Shown here piece by piece: positions 8,277 through 16,806 of a stretch of DNA of 29,657 nt (positions are counted from its first letter, which is position 1; the number at the start of each line of letters is the position of its first letter). The stretch lies in the NCBI GenBank assembly GCA_046345275.1, contig JBKDJY010000144.1:1-29657 (forward strand), given 5' to 3'. The translations under genes and the position numbers were made by a program. This stretch comes from UBA4416 sp046345275. GTDB lineage: Bacteria; Bacteroidota; Bacteroidia; B-17B0; Aurantibacillaceae. Below the pieces are notes generated by a model. It saw only the letters and a program-made list of their open reading frames with translations, searched no databases and was not told the DNA's origin.

Positions 8277-8993
8277 ATGGGGTTTTTTATAAAAAAAAAT
8301 AATTTTCTTGCTGTATTTTTCTTTCTCTTCGTATTTAATAAATGGTTTGCGCAAGAAATTATTGTAAAGGGCTTCATTACATCCTCTGATAGCATAACTG
8401 CAATGCCATACGCTTATGTTATCAATACCAATACTGGTCATGGAGAAATGAGCGATGGCAATGGTAGATTTTCCATCAATGCCAGTTTATCCGATTCCAT
8501 TATTTTCTCTTTTATTGGATATAAGCGTTTAAAAATTCCAGTAAAAAAATTATTAAATAACAACGGTTTAGAATGTAAAATTGTGATGCATGAAGTTGGT
8601 TATAATTTAAATCAAATTGTGGTGAGTGATTTTAAATTAAAACCTTATGAAAATGATTATATGAAAAGGGTTATTAATGGTTCAAAAATAAATACCATCA
8701 ATACGCTTCAAAGCCCTATAACTGCTATGTATATGCAATTTAGTAAAAAAGGAAAAGAGCAAAGAAAATTGGCTAAAATATTTGAAGAAGTTTTTATTCA
8801 AGAAGAAGTTGGTAAAAAATTTAATGGAGAGACGCTTCGAAAATTAACTGGAGATGAGCACATTGATTTTGAAAAATTTAGAAAATATTGTTTTTATTTA
8901 ACCAATGATTTTATAATTAACACTGAAGGCTACGATCTCTATTATCGGGTAATTGACTGCTACTATCACTGGAAGCAAGAAGGAAAAAAATAA
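8277..8993 (+). CDS. Secreted protein with carboxypeptidase-regulatory-like domain
   Basis: A 238-residue protein with a signal peptide (KKNNFLAVFFFLFVFNKWFAQ). The first mature 80 residues form a CarboxypepD_reg-like beta-sandwich: IIVKGFITSSDSITAMPYAYV, then TGHGEMSDGNGRFSINAS, SDSIIFSFIGYKRLKIPV and YNLNQIVV. This domain is usually seen at the N-terminus of TonB-dependent outer-membrane receptors, but here no plug or barrel follows. The remaining 130 residues are charged and helical and unrecognised. It is therefore likely a periplasmic or outer-membrane-associated protein of unknown role. The ATG at 8277 is chosen over a TTG at 8271. It is divergent from dnaX and convergent with purN (2 bp between the stops). 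Confidence 0.75.
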   Translation: MGFFIKKNNFLAVFFFLFVFNKWFAQEIIVKGFITSSDSITAMPYAYVINTNTGHGEMSDGNGRFSINASLSDSIIFSFIGYKRLKIPVKKLLNNNGLECKIVMHEVGYNLNQIVVSDFKLKPYENDYMKRVINGSKINTINTLQSPITAMYMQFSKKGKEQRKLAKIFEEVFIQEEVGKKFNGETLRKLTGDEHIDFEKFRKYCFYLTNDFIINTEGYDLYYRVIDCYYHWKQEGKK

Positions 8994-8995
8994 AC

Positions 8996-9559
8996 TTATA
9001 ACAAAGTTTCAATGGCTTTTGGTAAAAATTCCATTTCTAATTCATGAATTTTTTTTGCTAGAGTTTCTTCTGTTTCATTATAACTTATGGCACATTCTTT
9101 TTGTAAAAGAATTTCTCCTTTGTCATATTCTTCGTTCACGAAATGAATGGTAATGCCACTTTTGGGTTCTTTATTAGCAATAACAGCTTGATGAACAAAA
9201 TGGCCATACATGCCTTTGCCGCCATATTTTGGCAATAGTGATGGATGAATATTAATAATTTTATTTGGAAATGCTTTAATAAATGCTTCAGGAATCTTTA
9301 GTAAAAATCCGGCTAAAACTATCAAATCAATATTTTCAGCTTTTAAAAATTCAATGATTTTATCGGTGTATTCGGTAAGGGCAGATTTACTAATTAACTG
9401 TACGTTTTTTTTATAACGTTCAGCTTTTTCTATCACGCCAGCTTTATCGTTATTGGTAACGACCAATTTTATTTTTACACGCTTATCATTATTAAAATAT
9501 TTAAATAAATTTTCAGCGTTTGTTCCTCCTCCTGATGCAAAAATGGCGATATGAGTCAT
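8996..9559 (-). CDS. purN: Phosphoribosylglycinamide formyltransferase
   Basis: Transfers a formyl group from 10-formyltetrahydrofolate to GAR in step 3 of purine synthesis. The 187-residue protein has the GART fold: IAIFASGGGTNAENL at 4-18 (phosphate-binding loop), NIHPSLLPKYGGKGMYGH at 103-120 with catalytic N103 and H105, and YDKGEILLQ with catalytic D146. The ATG at 9559 fits the family start better than the in-frame TTG at 9574. It is 66 nt downstream of serC on the same strand. Glycine derived from serine feeds this pathway, so the neighbourhood makes metabolic sense. Confidence 0.95.
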   Translation of the reverse strand: MTHIAIFASGGGTNAENLFKYFNNDKRVKIKLVVTNNDKAGVIEKAERYKKNVQLISKSALTEYTDKIIEFLKAENIDLIVLAGFLLKIPEAFIKAFPNKIINIHPSLLPKYGGKGMYGHFVHQAVIANKEPKSGITIHFVNEEYDKGEILLQKECAISYNETEETLAKKIHELEMEFLPKAIETLL

Positions 9560-9625
9560 GGTATTAAAGAACAAAAAATCTCACGATTTAAAAATGTTTT
9601 CGAGCGCTGTTTTATATTTTTTACT

Positions 9626-10699
9626 TTAAGCAAATTTCGTTTCAAAGTGTTTCATCACATCTACTAAAACTTTTACGCTTTCTATTGGTAATGCATTATA
9701 CATAGAAGCCCTATAGCCGCCAACATCCCTATGCCCACGTATACCGCTAATGTTTGCCTCTTTCACTAATTTATCAAATTCAGGTTCAAGTTCAACGTTA
9801 TTAAGAAGGAAACACGCATTCATATTACTTCTATCTTCTTTAGCCGTGGTGCCAACAAATTGTGTATTTCTATCAATTTCTTCGTACAATAAATCGGCTT
9901 TTTGTTGGTTAATTTTTTCTATCCAATTCACGCCGCCGTTTTGTTTTAACCAGCGTAAAGTTAGCATCGTGACGTATATCGGAAAAACAGGCGGTGTATT
10001 GTACATACTACCACCTTTAATATGCACTTGATAATCCAACATCGATAAAAGTTTTCTTCCTGTTTTCCCTAAGATGCCTTTTTTTATCATCACCATTGTA
10101 CTACCAGCAGGCCCAATGTTTTTTTGTGCACCAGCATAAATTAAAGAAAAATCTTTTGCATTGATTTTTCGACTAAATATATCTGAACTCATATCACATA
10201 CCAATGGAATTTGGCTTTTAGGAAATTGTTTTAATTGAGTTCCATAAATGGTGTTATTAGACGTAATGTGTAAATAGTCTGCATCATTTGGTATTTCGTA
10301 TCCTTTAGGAATGTAACTAAATTTTTTATCTTCAGATGATGCAATGACATTTGTATTCCCAATTATTTTTGCTTCTTTAATGGCTTTACTTGCCCACACG
10401 CCAGTATTTACATATGCTGCTGTTCCATTATCTCTCAGTAAATTATAAGGAACCATTGCAAATTGTAAACTTGCTCCACCACCTAAATAAATCACATCAT
10501 AATCATCACCAACTTCAAATAATTCTTTGATTAAAGATTGAGATTCGTCAATCACCGCTTCATAATTTTTGCTCCGGTGCGAGATTTCTAATAAAGATAA
10601 ATTTAAATGATCAAAATTTAAACAGGCTTCAGATGCTTGTTTAAGTACGTCTATCGGCAAAATGCCTGGACCTGCGCTAAAATTATGAATTTTTGACAT
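9626..10699 (-). CDS. serC: Phosphoserine aminotransferase
   Basis: PLP enzyme that converts 3-phosphohydroxypyruvate and glutamate to phosphoserine and 2-oxoglutarate; it may also serve pyridoxal phosphate synthesis. The 357-residue protein starts HNFSAGPGILPIDVL. It has LLEISHRSKNY at 37-47, YLGGGASLQF at 71-80 (PLP phosphate contact), D169 in VCDMSSD, and the Schiff-base lysine K193 in YAGAQKNIGPAG. The end GGYRASMYNALP is also typical. serA is not next to it in this window. It lies 50 nt downstream of the porin gene and 66 nt upstream of purN. Confidence 0.96.
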   Translation of the reverse strand: MSKIHNFSAGPGILPIDVLKQASEACLNFDHLNLSLLEISHRSKNYEAVIDESQSLIKELFEVGDDYDVIYLGGGASLQFAMVPYNLLRDNGTAAYVNTGVWASKAIKEAKIIGNTNVIASSEDKKFSYIPKGYEIPNDADYLHITSNNTIYGTQLKQFPKSQIPLVCDMSSDIFSRKINAKDFSLIYAGAQKNIGPAGSTMVMIKKGILGKTGRKLLSMLDYQVHIKGGSMYNTPPVFPIYVTMLTLRWLKQNGGVNWIEKINQQKADLLYEEIDRNTQFVGTTAKEDRSNMNACFLLNNVELEPEFDKLVKEANISGIRGHRDVGGYRASMYNALPIESVKVLVDVMKHFETKFA

Positions 10700-10749
10700 A
10701 AGAATTTTTTTTAAAGTAGGCTAAATTAATAAAATTATGTCAATTAATC

Positions 10750-12597
10750 CTAATCAAAAAACAACCAATTGATGCCAAATTTAAAGGCTCTATCGTTTTG
10801 GATATAATAAGGCGTAAGGCTATAATTACTTCCAAAAAAACCTTGTGTAACATGATCAATTTTAATAAAAAATCTAACAGGTTTAATTCTGGCATTTATG
10901 AAAAAATCAATATATGGGTAGTTGCCAACAGTTTTTTTATTTTGCAAATAATATGTATTTAACGCTGGAGAATAGGCCATCCCAATAAACTCGCTATAAT
11001 AAGAAGCATTAAAGCCTATTTGAAGTTGCAAAGCATTTTTATACAAACTACCCTGATAAAACAAAGCGCCATTAATCAAATGATTTGGCATGCTGGTAAT
11101 ATCTTGACGAGAAGAGTATTGGTAATTATACTTTACATTCAATCCTAGATGACGAAAAAACAAAAAATTTTTATGAATAAAAAATGATACGTTTTGTATG
11201 GATGAAGAAATTTGCTCGGGAATGATGGAGTCATTCAGAAATATTTGATTTTTTATATTTTGAAAAATTAAACCAATTCCTGAAGCATTATCAAGAGAAG
11301 ACATTCCAATAATTGATTGAAATTTTTCTGTAGGAAAAAAATTATTTTTCCATTCATAATGATTACTCATCCATTTATTATAAATATAATCAGCATGCCG
11401 CTTTTCTAAAGCACTATTCATGTATATATTAAACGCAATGGGTTTATTTTTTAGTTTAATTTTTTTTGAAAATTGATTATTTATTTCGATTAAATAATCA
11501 TTTGAGTTCCTTCCGCTAACAATATAATCGGCCTTAATAAGCCCAGTGTATTTTTTTTTGTTAATGGATAAGCCTGTGTTGACGATGTTATTTTGAAAAG
11601 TAGAATTGACAAATTGGTAAACTAAATTATATTCATTTTTAAAACCAATTAAAAATTTTGCATGAATTGGGTTTATGTTGATTGCGTAGCTTATGGCATT
11701 ATGAATGCTCTGCCAACTGCTCGAATCATTTGTTAAAGCTGTATCCAAATAAGTATGCTGATAGTATTTGTCAGTTTTAATCGCTAGGTCTCTATACTTA
11801 GAATAATTCCGATTGTATTCAAATTCATAATTTATAAAATGTGAAAAAACTGTTGAACTATCTTCTGTCTTATTTAATCTAAACCAAGGGTTAAAATTGT
11901 AGGTAATAAATCGGACTTCTCGCTTTGCATCTGTTAAATTAATGCCCAACAATTCTTTATTAATAAACAGGTTCTTTGTAAATGCAGTATCCGTTTTAAG
12001 ACCACCATTCTCTTGATGTTTAATTTTATTGAATAGAAAAAAAGCGTGATAACCAATTCTATTTGATGAATTTGTGTAATTACTCGAAATATAAATATTA
12101 TTGGTAAAGCTTTGTTGTTTCTTATAAAAACCAAGACTTCCATATCTGTTAAATCCTAAAGTGATGTTGAGTTTTTTTTTAATGGTATTGCTAAACAATA
12201 ATTTAAAATTTTGTTCTTGCTTGTTTCCCGCAATTCCAGTTAAACTGGCAAGTGGGCCTTTGGTTTGGTAATACTGCACATTGTTTTTTTGAATCAGATC
12301 ATTTTGATAAGGCGCAGTATAAAAATTAAAACCTAAAGGTTGAGTTTGATAACTTAATAATAATGCATTGGACGCTAAGCCATAATTTCCGCTCGTATTT
12401 CGTTGAAAATAATTTTGAAAATCAGTCAGTGTTGTATCAATTTTTTGATGTTGATACAGTTGGTAATTATTTTTGTTGAATTGCGTAAGGCTGCTTATAT
12501 AACTACTGTCTGTAGGATAAAAAACTTGCGCAGTAGTATTAAAAAAATAACAAAAAAATAAAATGAAGAACAGGTTATTTTTGCAAGATCGCAACAT
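10750..12597 (-). CDS. Putative outer-membrane porin (Porin_10-like)
   Basis: A 615-residue protein with a signal peptide (KNNLFFILFFCYFFNTTAQ). The whole mature part is made of alternating aromatic/polar strands with the composition of a large beta-barrel, such as YHAFFLFNKIKH, ITYNFNPWFRL and FINYEFEYN, ending FKFGINWLFFD. The start, with FYPTDSSYISSL and repeated Q/N/Y, and the length resemble the Bacteroidota putative porin family (Porin_10). The substrate is unknown. It starts 8 nt after the patatin-like gene stop, so the two are almost certainly co-transcribed. Confidence 0.75.
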   Translation of the reverse strand: MLRSCKNNLFFILFFCYFFNTTAQVFYPTDSSYISSLTQFNKNNYQLYQHQKIDTTLTDFQNYFQRNTSGNYGLASNALLLSYQTQPLGFNFYTAPYQNDLIQKNNVQYYQTKGPLASLTGIAGNKQEQNFKLLFSNTIKKKLNITLGFNRYGSLGFYKKQQSFTNNIYISSNYTNSSNRIGYHAFFLFNKIKHQENGGLKTDTAFTKNLFINKELLGINLTDAKREVRFITYNFNPWFRLNKTEDSSTVFSHFINYEFEYNRNYSKYRDLAIKTDKYYQHTYLDTALTNDSSSWQSIHNAISYAININPIHAKFLIGFKNEYNLVYQFVNSTFQNNIVNTGLSINKKKYTGLIKADYIVSGRNSNDYLIEINNQFSKKIKLKNKPIAFNIYMNSALEKRHADYIYNKWMSNHYEWKNNFFPTEKFQSIIGMSSLDNASGIGLIFQNIKNQIFLNDSIIPEQISSSIQNVSFFIHKNFLFFRHLGLNVKYNYQYSSRQDITSMPNHLINGALFYQGSLYKNALQLQIGFNASYYSEFIGMAYSPALNTYYLQNKKTVGNYPYIDFFINARIKPVRFFIKIDHVTQGFFGSNYSLTPYYIQNDRAFKFGINWLFFD

Positions 12598-12605
12598 TAC
12601 TACTT

Positions 12606-13637
12606 TTAAAATTTATCGAAGAAATGTTGTTCTACATCAAATGTTGATTTTATTCCCACTTCGCTAAATTCTGATTGCAACCAATTTGAAGCAATGTTTC
12701 TTCCTTTCTGTTTCAGTGAAAGCAAAAATTCCCAAGAAGTATTCATTTTACTACTGTAACTCAATTGACTTAAGGCATCATACCCAGAAATGGTATGTAC
12801 AAATATTTCTCTATTAGTTTTATCATCTGTTTTTAAAACACCGTTTCTTAATAATTCATTGCGATAGTGAATTAATTTCATTTCATTAATTAAGCTACTA
12901 TTAAATGATATTTCGTTCACACGATCTGCAATATCTCTCGCCGTAGTGGGAACAGAATTGATAATAATAGAATTAATTTTTACTAGCACTATATCGTGCA
13001 CATGAGTATTGGTGATTAGCGGGAAAATGGGAGGATTCCCCATGTAACCACCATCCCAATAATATTCTCCTTCAATTTCTACGGCTTGAAATAAAAAGGG
13101 CAAACAAGCAGAAGCTAAAACAGTATCAACTGTAATGTCTTTATTCGTAAATATTTTTGCTCTATTTGTTTTAACGTTGGTTGCACAAATAAATAATTTT
13201 TTTTTATTGTACAAATGCAACTCTTCAAAGTCAATCAAATCATTTAATATATCACGTAGTGGATTAAAATTAAAAGGATTAAAATTATAGGGAGACATAA
13301 ATTGACTCATGTTATTAAAAATCATGTATCCAGGAGAATTATGCAAATCTCCTCCACCAAATATTTTATCAAAACTACTTGGCTGAAACATGCTACCAGC
13401 TTGAGATACCTTACGCCATAGTTTTTCAAGAATTTCTTTTGCAGCTTGTGGTCCACCAATGTGCAAGCCATATGCGCAAGCCACAGCATTTACAGCCCCA
13501 GCACTAGTTCCACACATGGCATCTGCGTTAATAGAATCTTCCTCTAGTAACCTGTCTAATACACCCCAGGTAAAGGCTCCATGTGCTCCGCCGCCTTGCA
13601 AGGCCATGCCAACTTTTTTTATCTGAGGTTTATTCAT
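12606..13637 (-). CDS. Patatin-like phospholipase family protein
   Basis: Serine acyl hydrolase of 343 residues. The oxyanion-hole glycine block GMALQGGGAHGAF lies at 10-22, the nucleophile elbow GTSAG at 43-47 with S45, and the DGG motif of the Ser-Asp dyad in YYWDGGYMGNPP with D195. LASACLPFLFQAVEI just before it is the conserved patatin strand. No signal peptide or barrel domain is present, so it is likely cytoplasmic or membrane-associated. The natural substrate (phospholipid, polyester or other) is not evident. It is followed at 8 nt by the porin gene, and a -7 promoter box lies 33 nt upstream. Confidence 0.9.
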   Translation of the reverse strand: MNKPQIKKVGMALQGGGAHGAFTWGVLDRLLEEDSINADAMCGTSAGAVNAVACAYGLHIGGPQAAKEILEKLWRKVSQAGSMFQPSSFDKIFGGGDLHNSPGYMIFNNMSQFMSPYNFNPFNFNPLRDILNDLIDFEELHLYNKKKLFICATNVKTNRAKIFTNKDITVDTVLASACLPFLFQAVEIEGEYYWDGGYMGNPPIFPLITNTHVHDIVLVKINSIIINSVPTTARDIADRVNEISFNSSLINEMKLIHYRNELLRNGVLKTDDKTNREIFVHTISGYDALSQLSYSSKMNTSWEFLLSLKQKGRNIASNWLQSEFSEVGIKSTFDVEQHFFDKF

Positions 13638-13669
13638 ATTCTTAGTTTAATAAAACAGCCTAATTCATT

Positions 13670-13677
13670 CAAATGTA
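13670..13677 (-). promoter_or_regulatory. -7 promoter element upstream of the patatin-like gene
   Basis: The minus strand reads TACATTTG, a full TAnnTTTG match, giving a leader of about 26 nt to the ATG at 13637. No clear TTG occurs at -33. It would allow the patatin-porin pair to be expressed independently of the upstream HTH gene. Confidence 0.35.
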
Positions 13678-13728
13678 ACAATTTTGCTGGATTTAGAAAA
13701 TTAAATGCTTTAAAGATAACGAAACTAA

Positions 13729-14112
13729 TTACTTAGGTCTTTTTTTTATTGCTGTTTTTTTGTAGAGAATGGGTTCTTTTTGGCCTTTTAATAAATTCAA
13801 TTCATGTAAAAGGCTAATGTGCTTTTCAAGTAATTCAAAATACTTTTCTTTATAATCTTTGTGAGTTAAATAATCTTCTTTACTTTCTCTAATTGATGTG
13901 AACTCGGCCAATTCGGGAATTTCGTTGCTAAAATCATGGCCAAGTGCTTTACCATATTTCAAAATTTCATCATTGGGAATAAATTCTCTTTCAAAGTCAT
14001 TATAAATAGTAGATCTTGAAACATTGAGTGCTAATCGAAGCTTGGTAATTGGATATCCAGAGGCATAAACAACTTCACTTAAAACTTTTCCTCTGTGTAT
14101 TTTCTTTTTCAT
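13729..14112 (-). CDS. Helix-turn-helix regulator with C-terminal coiled coil
   Basis: A 127-residue protein. Residues 8-45 (GKVLSEVVYASGYPITKLRLALNVSRSTIYNDF) form a helix-turn-helix of the Bacteroidota type in which G-V-E...GY-ITKLA..L-ISR-TLY-F is typical. It is followed by ILKYGKALGHDFSNEIPEL, the second conserved block. Residues 80-110 (YLTHKDYKEKYFELLEKHISL) are a predicted coiled coil, probably for dimerisation, and the end is basic (KKTAIKKRPK). Target genes are unknown. The 214-bp region to the divergent DUF4406 gene carries overlapping inverted repeats that could be its operator. Confidence 0.75.
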   Translation of the reverse strand: MKKKIHRGKVLSEVVYASGYPITKLRLALNVSRSTIYNDFEREFIPNDEILKYGKALGHDFSNEIPELAEFTSIRESKEDYLTHKDYKEKYFELLEKHISLLHELNLLKGQKEPILYKKTAIKKRPK

Positions 14113-14246
14113 TCGGAGGTATAATTATTTTTTGGTTGTTTAATGAATAACTAAAGTGTCTTCTTTTTTCTTGATTTTCAGAAATAGGAATATTTCATCC
14201 TCATAATTCTTATTAACCTAATAGTCAAAATTATGTGTATTTAGTG

Positions 14247-14303
14247 TAAATAATATGTACAAAAAATTTATTATTTATACATAATATATACATATTTGTA
14301 TAA
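14247..14303. repeat. Two overlapping inverted repeats in front of the DUF4406 gene
   Basis: TAAATAATA (14247-14255) and TATTATTTA (14269-14277) form a perfect 9-bp inverted repeat with 13-nt spacer. TTATACA (14275-14281) and TGTATAA (14297-14303) form a 7-bp repeat with 15-nt spacer, sharing three bases with the first. They lie 24-80 bp upstream of the DUF4406 ATG and could be operator sites. The region is extremely AT-rich, so chance pairing is possible. Confidence 0.35.
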
Positions 14304-14326
14304 AAAATGATTTAAACAAATCACTT

Positions 14327-14641
14327 ATGGAAAAGAAATCGATTAAGCAAGGCAGTATATTTATTTGCGGGCCTATTACAGGAAATTTATTAAAGATATC
14401 TAAAAACTTTTCTTTGGTTGAAAAGGCTCTCAAAGATAAAGGATATAACGCCGTCAATCAATTTTCTATTTATAATATAAAAGGCTTAAATCAATATAAT
14501 TTTAAATACACCTTAACGCTATTGATTAATTGTAATACTATTGTAACGCTTAAAGGTTGGCAAGATTGTTCGTTTGCAAAGAAGCAGATAGAAATTGCTA
14601 TAATGATTGGGATTGAAGTAATCAGTTATGAGTCTTTATGA
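14327..14641 (+). CDS. DUF4406 (nucleoside deoxyribosyltransferase-like) protein
   Basis: A 104-residue protein with the compact DUF4406 layout: SIFICGPITGNLLKISKNFSLV at 10-31 (the GP-TG loop), ALKDKGYNAVNQFSIYN (normally ...G..VVNP), and CNTIVTLKGWQDCSFAKKQIEIAIMIGIEVISYE, matching the family's CD-iv-L-GW--S-GA--E---A---G--V. The fold is related to nucleoside 2-deoxyribosyltransferases, and the glutamate in KKQIEIA sits where the catalytic Glu is expected. Such proteins are most often encoded by phages and conjugative elements. Its biochemical role is not established. It is divergent from the HTH gene and has no other mobile-element genes beside it here. Confidence 0.75.
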   Translation: MEKKSIKQGSIFICGPITGNLLKISKNFSLVEKALKDKGYNAVNQFSIYNIKGLNQYNFKYTLTLLINCNTIVTLKGWQDCSFAKKQIEIAIMIGIEVISYESL

Positions 14642-14705
14642 TTACAATTAATCAAATGTATCCGAGATAATCTATCTAAGAGCGCTAAAAATTAGTTGAA
14701 AAAAA

Positions 14706-15113
14706 TTAATTTACAACCTCAACTTTGTAAATGTAATATTTTGTGTCACCCTGCCAAAAGAATGTCTTTAAAACTTCTTTGTAGTATAGCCTTACCTCTT
14801 TACCTTGTGTACTTGTGATTTTATTAAATACAGCCGTATCATGTTTTGCAATAGAAAAATCCCAAATCTTCATTGGCAATAAGGTGCCATTTTCAGAAGA
14901 TATACCGCCTAAGTTTAAAGTTCCTTCATACGTTTTAAAAAGATATCCTTTCTTAGAAACTTTAATTGCAATCCCTGTTCTTGAACCTTCGCTGTAGGTT
15001 ATCCCGCAAATAAAAACATAAGAAATAAATATCGTTAGAAGTAAAATAAACGCTATCGTAATGCGTTTAGGCCAACTGCTTTTTTTAATGGTGGTTGATT
15101 GACTATTTTCCAT
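14706..15113 (-). CDS. Conserved single-pass membrane protein, function unknown
   Basis: A 135-residue protein with a short basic cytoplasmic start, one membrane segment at about residues 19-39 (ITIAFILLLTIFISYVFICG) and an outer domain of about 95 residues. That domain has TYSEGSRTGIAIKVSKKGYL, KTYEGTLNLGG and WDFSIAKHD, ending in a YKIEV-like strand. I recognise this as a small protein family found widely in Bacteroidota but know no function. It stands alone, convergent with the DUF4406 gene and divergent from the HerA-like gene. Confidence 0.7.
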   Translation of the reverse strand: MENSQSTTIKKSSWPKRITIAFILLLTIFISYVFICGITYSEGSRTGIAIKVSKKGYLFKTYEGTLNLGGISSENGTLLPMKIWDFSIAKHDTAVFNKITSTQGKEVRLYYKEVLKTFFWQGDTKYYIYKVEVVN

Positions 15114-15202
15114 TTTTAGTAAATGTAATATTTTTATTTAAATCATATTCCATCAAATTTTTAACAGTAGCAATGATGTTACCAATTTGTTTAAAATCTT
15201 CA

Positions 15203-15233
15203 TTGCATCATTGAATTAGCTTTTTTATTTTTA
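15203..15233 (+). promoter_or_regulatory. Candidate promoter for the HerA-like ATPase gene
   Basis: TTG (15203-15205), 20 nt, then TATTTTTA (15226-15233), one mismatch from TAnnTTTG, ending 14 nt before the ATG at 15248. The T-rich context makes chance matches easy. Confidence 0.3.
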
Positions 15234-15247
15234 TTAAAACTCATGTT

Positions 15248-16780
15248 ATGGCTGATATTAAAAAATTTATACAAACGATTAATGCAGGATATGATACAGT
15301 TGGTGATTTTATCTTCATTGGTGCAGCAATGCTCGATGGCATCCCTCAAAAAGAAGCACAAGTTAAAATCCCCTTAAAAACATTAAACAGACATGGCTTA
15401 ATTGCTGGCGCTACTGGAACAGGAAAAACAGTAACCTTGCAAGTAATTGCAGAAAATATGTGCGCAAAAGGCATCCCTGTTTTATTAATGGATTTAAAAG
15501 GCGATTTAAGTGGGATTGCAAAACCAGGAATTCCTAATCTTAAAATAGAGGAACGTCATGCTTCTATTGGAGTTCCTTATGTGCCCAGTGGAACCAATGT
15601 TGAGTTTTTAACTTTATCAAAAGAAAATGGGTCTAAGTTAAGAGTGACAATAAGTGAATTTGGACCCGTTTTATTTTCAAAAATATTAAATCTAAATGAA
15701 ACACAAGGAGGTATTGTTGCAATCATTTTTAAATATGCGGATGATAAAAGATTGCCCTTGGTTGATTTAAAAGACTTTAAAGCATTGTTAAATTTTATTA
15801 CTAAAGAAGGAAAGGAAGAAATTAAAAAAAATTACGGAAACGTTTCTTCAGCATCTATTTCAACTATTTTACGAGGAATCATTGAATTAGAAACCCAAGG
15901 CGCAGACTCTTTTTTCGGAGAACGGTCTTTTGAAGTTTCTGATTTAACCCGCGTTGACTCATATGGAAGAGGAATTGCATCCATCATAAGATTAGCGGAT
16001 ATCCAAGATAAACCAAAACTATTTTCAACATTTATGTTGTGTTTATTGGCTGAGGTTTACCAAACATTTCCAGAAGCTGGGGATATTGAAAAACCCAAAT
16101 TGTGCATTTTTATTGATGAAGCTCATTTAATTTTCAAAGAAGCTTCTCAAGCTTTATTAGATCAAATTGAATCTATTATAAAATTAATTAGAAGTAAAGG
16201 AGTTGGTATTTATTTTTGTACTCAAAATCCACATGATGTTCCTGATGCCGTTTTATCACAATTGGGATTAAAGGTACAACATGCGTTACGAGCTTTTACT
16301 GAGAAAGACAGAAAGGCTATAAAAAAAACAGCAGAGAATTATCCAATTTCTGAATTTTATAAAACTTCGGAATTGCTGACGAGTTTGGGCATTGGACAAT
16401 GTTTAATTTCCGCATTGAATGATAAAGGAATTCCTACGCCTTTAGCAGCAACGCATTTAAGAGCGCCAATGAGCAGACTAGGAATATTAACTCAGGAAGA
16501 AATTCAGCAAACAGTAGCGTCGAGTTTAATAGCTTCAAAATACAACGAGGTGATTGATAAAGAAAGTGCTTTTGAAATTTTAAATAAAAAATTGCGCGAG
16601 GCATCTGAAGAAAAAGAAACGTCAGAAAAAAAATCGAAAAACGAAGAAAAATCAACTTTAGAAAAATTGAGCGAAAATACACTGGTAAGACAAGTAGGCA
16701 AAACAGTTGTTAGAGAAGTAGCAAGAGGTCTACTTGGAGTAATTGGCTTAGGTGGAAAAAGGAAGAAAGGTTGGTTTTAA
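15248..16780 (+). CDS. HerA-like ATPase, DUF853 family
   Basis: A 510-residue P-loop ATPase of the HerA/FtsK group (DUF853, E. coli YjgR type). Walker A GATGTGKT lies at 54-61, followed by VLLMDLKGDLSGIA (79-91), and Walker B CIFIDEAHLIF at about 286-296. GVGIYFCTQNPHDVPDAVL is the sensor region with the conserved Q-P. The C-terminal 90 residues are charged and end in a glycine-rich, basic tail (GLGGKRKKGWF). The DNA-translocase role is inferred from the superfamily; the cellular job of this subfamily is not known. It is monocistronic and convergent with the RND exporter gene, with 26 bp between the stops. Confidence 0.88.
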   Translation: MADIKKFIQTINAGYDTVGDFIFIGAAMLDGIPQKEAQVKIPLKTLNRHGLIAGATGTGKTVTLQVIAENMCAKGIPVLLMDLKGDLSGIAKPGIPNLKIEERHASIGVPYVPSGTNVEFLTLSKENGSKLRVTISEFGPVLFSKILNLNETQGGIVAIIFKYADDKRLPLVDLKDFKALLNFITKEGKEEIKKNYGNVSSASISTILRGIIELETQGADSFFGERSFEVSDLTRVDSYGRGIASIIRLADIQDKPKLFSTFMLCLLAEVYQTFPEAGDIEKPKLCIFIDEAHLIFKEASQALLDQIESIIKLIRSKGVGIYFCTQNPHDVPDAVLSQLGLKVQHALRAFTEKDRKAIKKTAENYPISEFYKTSELLTSLGIGQCLISALNDKGIPTPLAATHLRAPMSRLGILTQEEIQQTVASSLIASKYNEVIDKESAFEILNKKLREASEEKETSEKKSKNEEKSTLEKLSENTLVRQVGKTVVREVARGLLGVIGLGGKRKKGWF

Positions 16781-16806
16781 TTTTAGCGTCATCATTAAAA
16801 TAAAAA

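Noticed and set aside
14115..14125. GGAGGTA, a Shine-Dalgarno-like sequence next to the HTH gene
   Set aside because: It is on the strand opposite to the HTH gene and no open frame follows it on the plus strand.
16775..16800. TTTTAAT / ATTAAAA inverted repeat between the convergent HerA-like and RND genes
   Set aside because: Pure A/T stem, 12-nt loop and no T-run after it in either direction; weak as a terminator.
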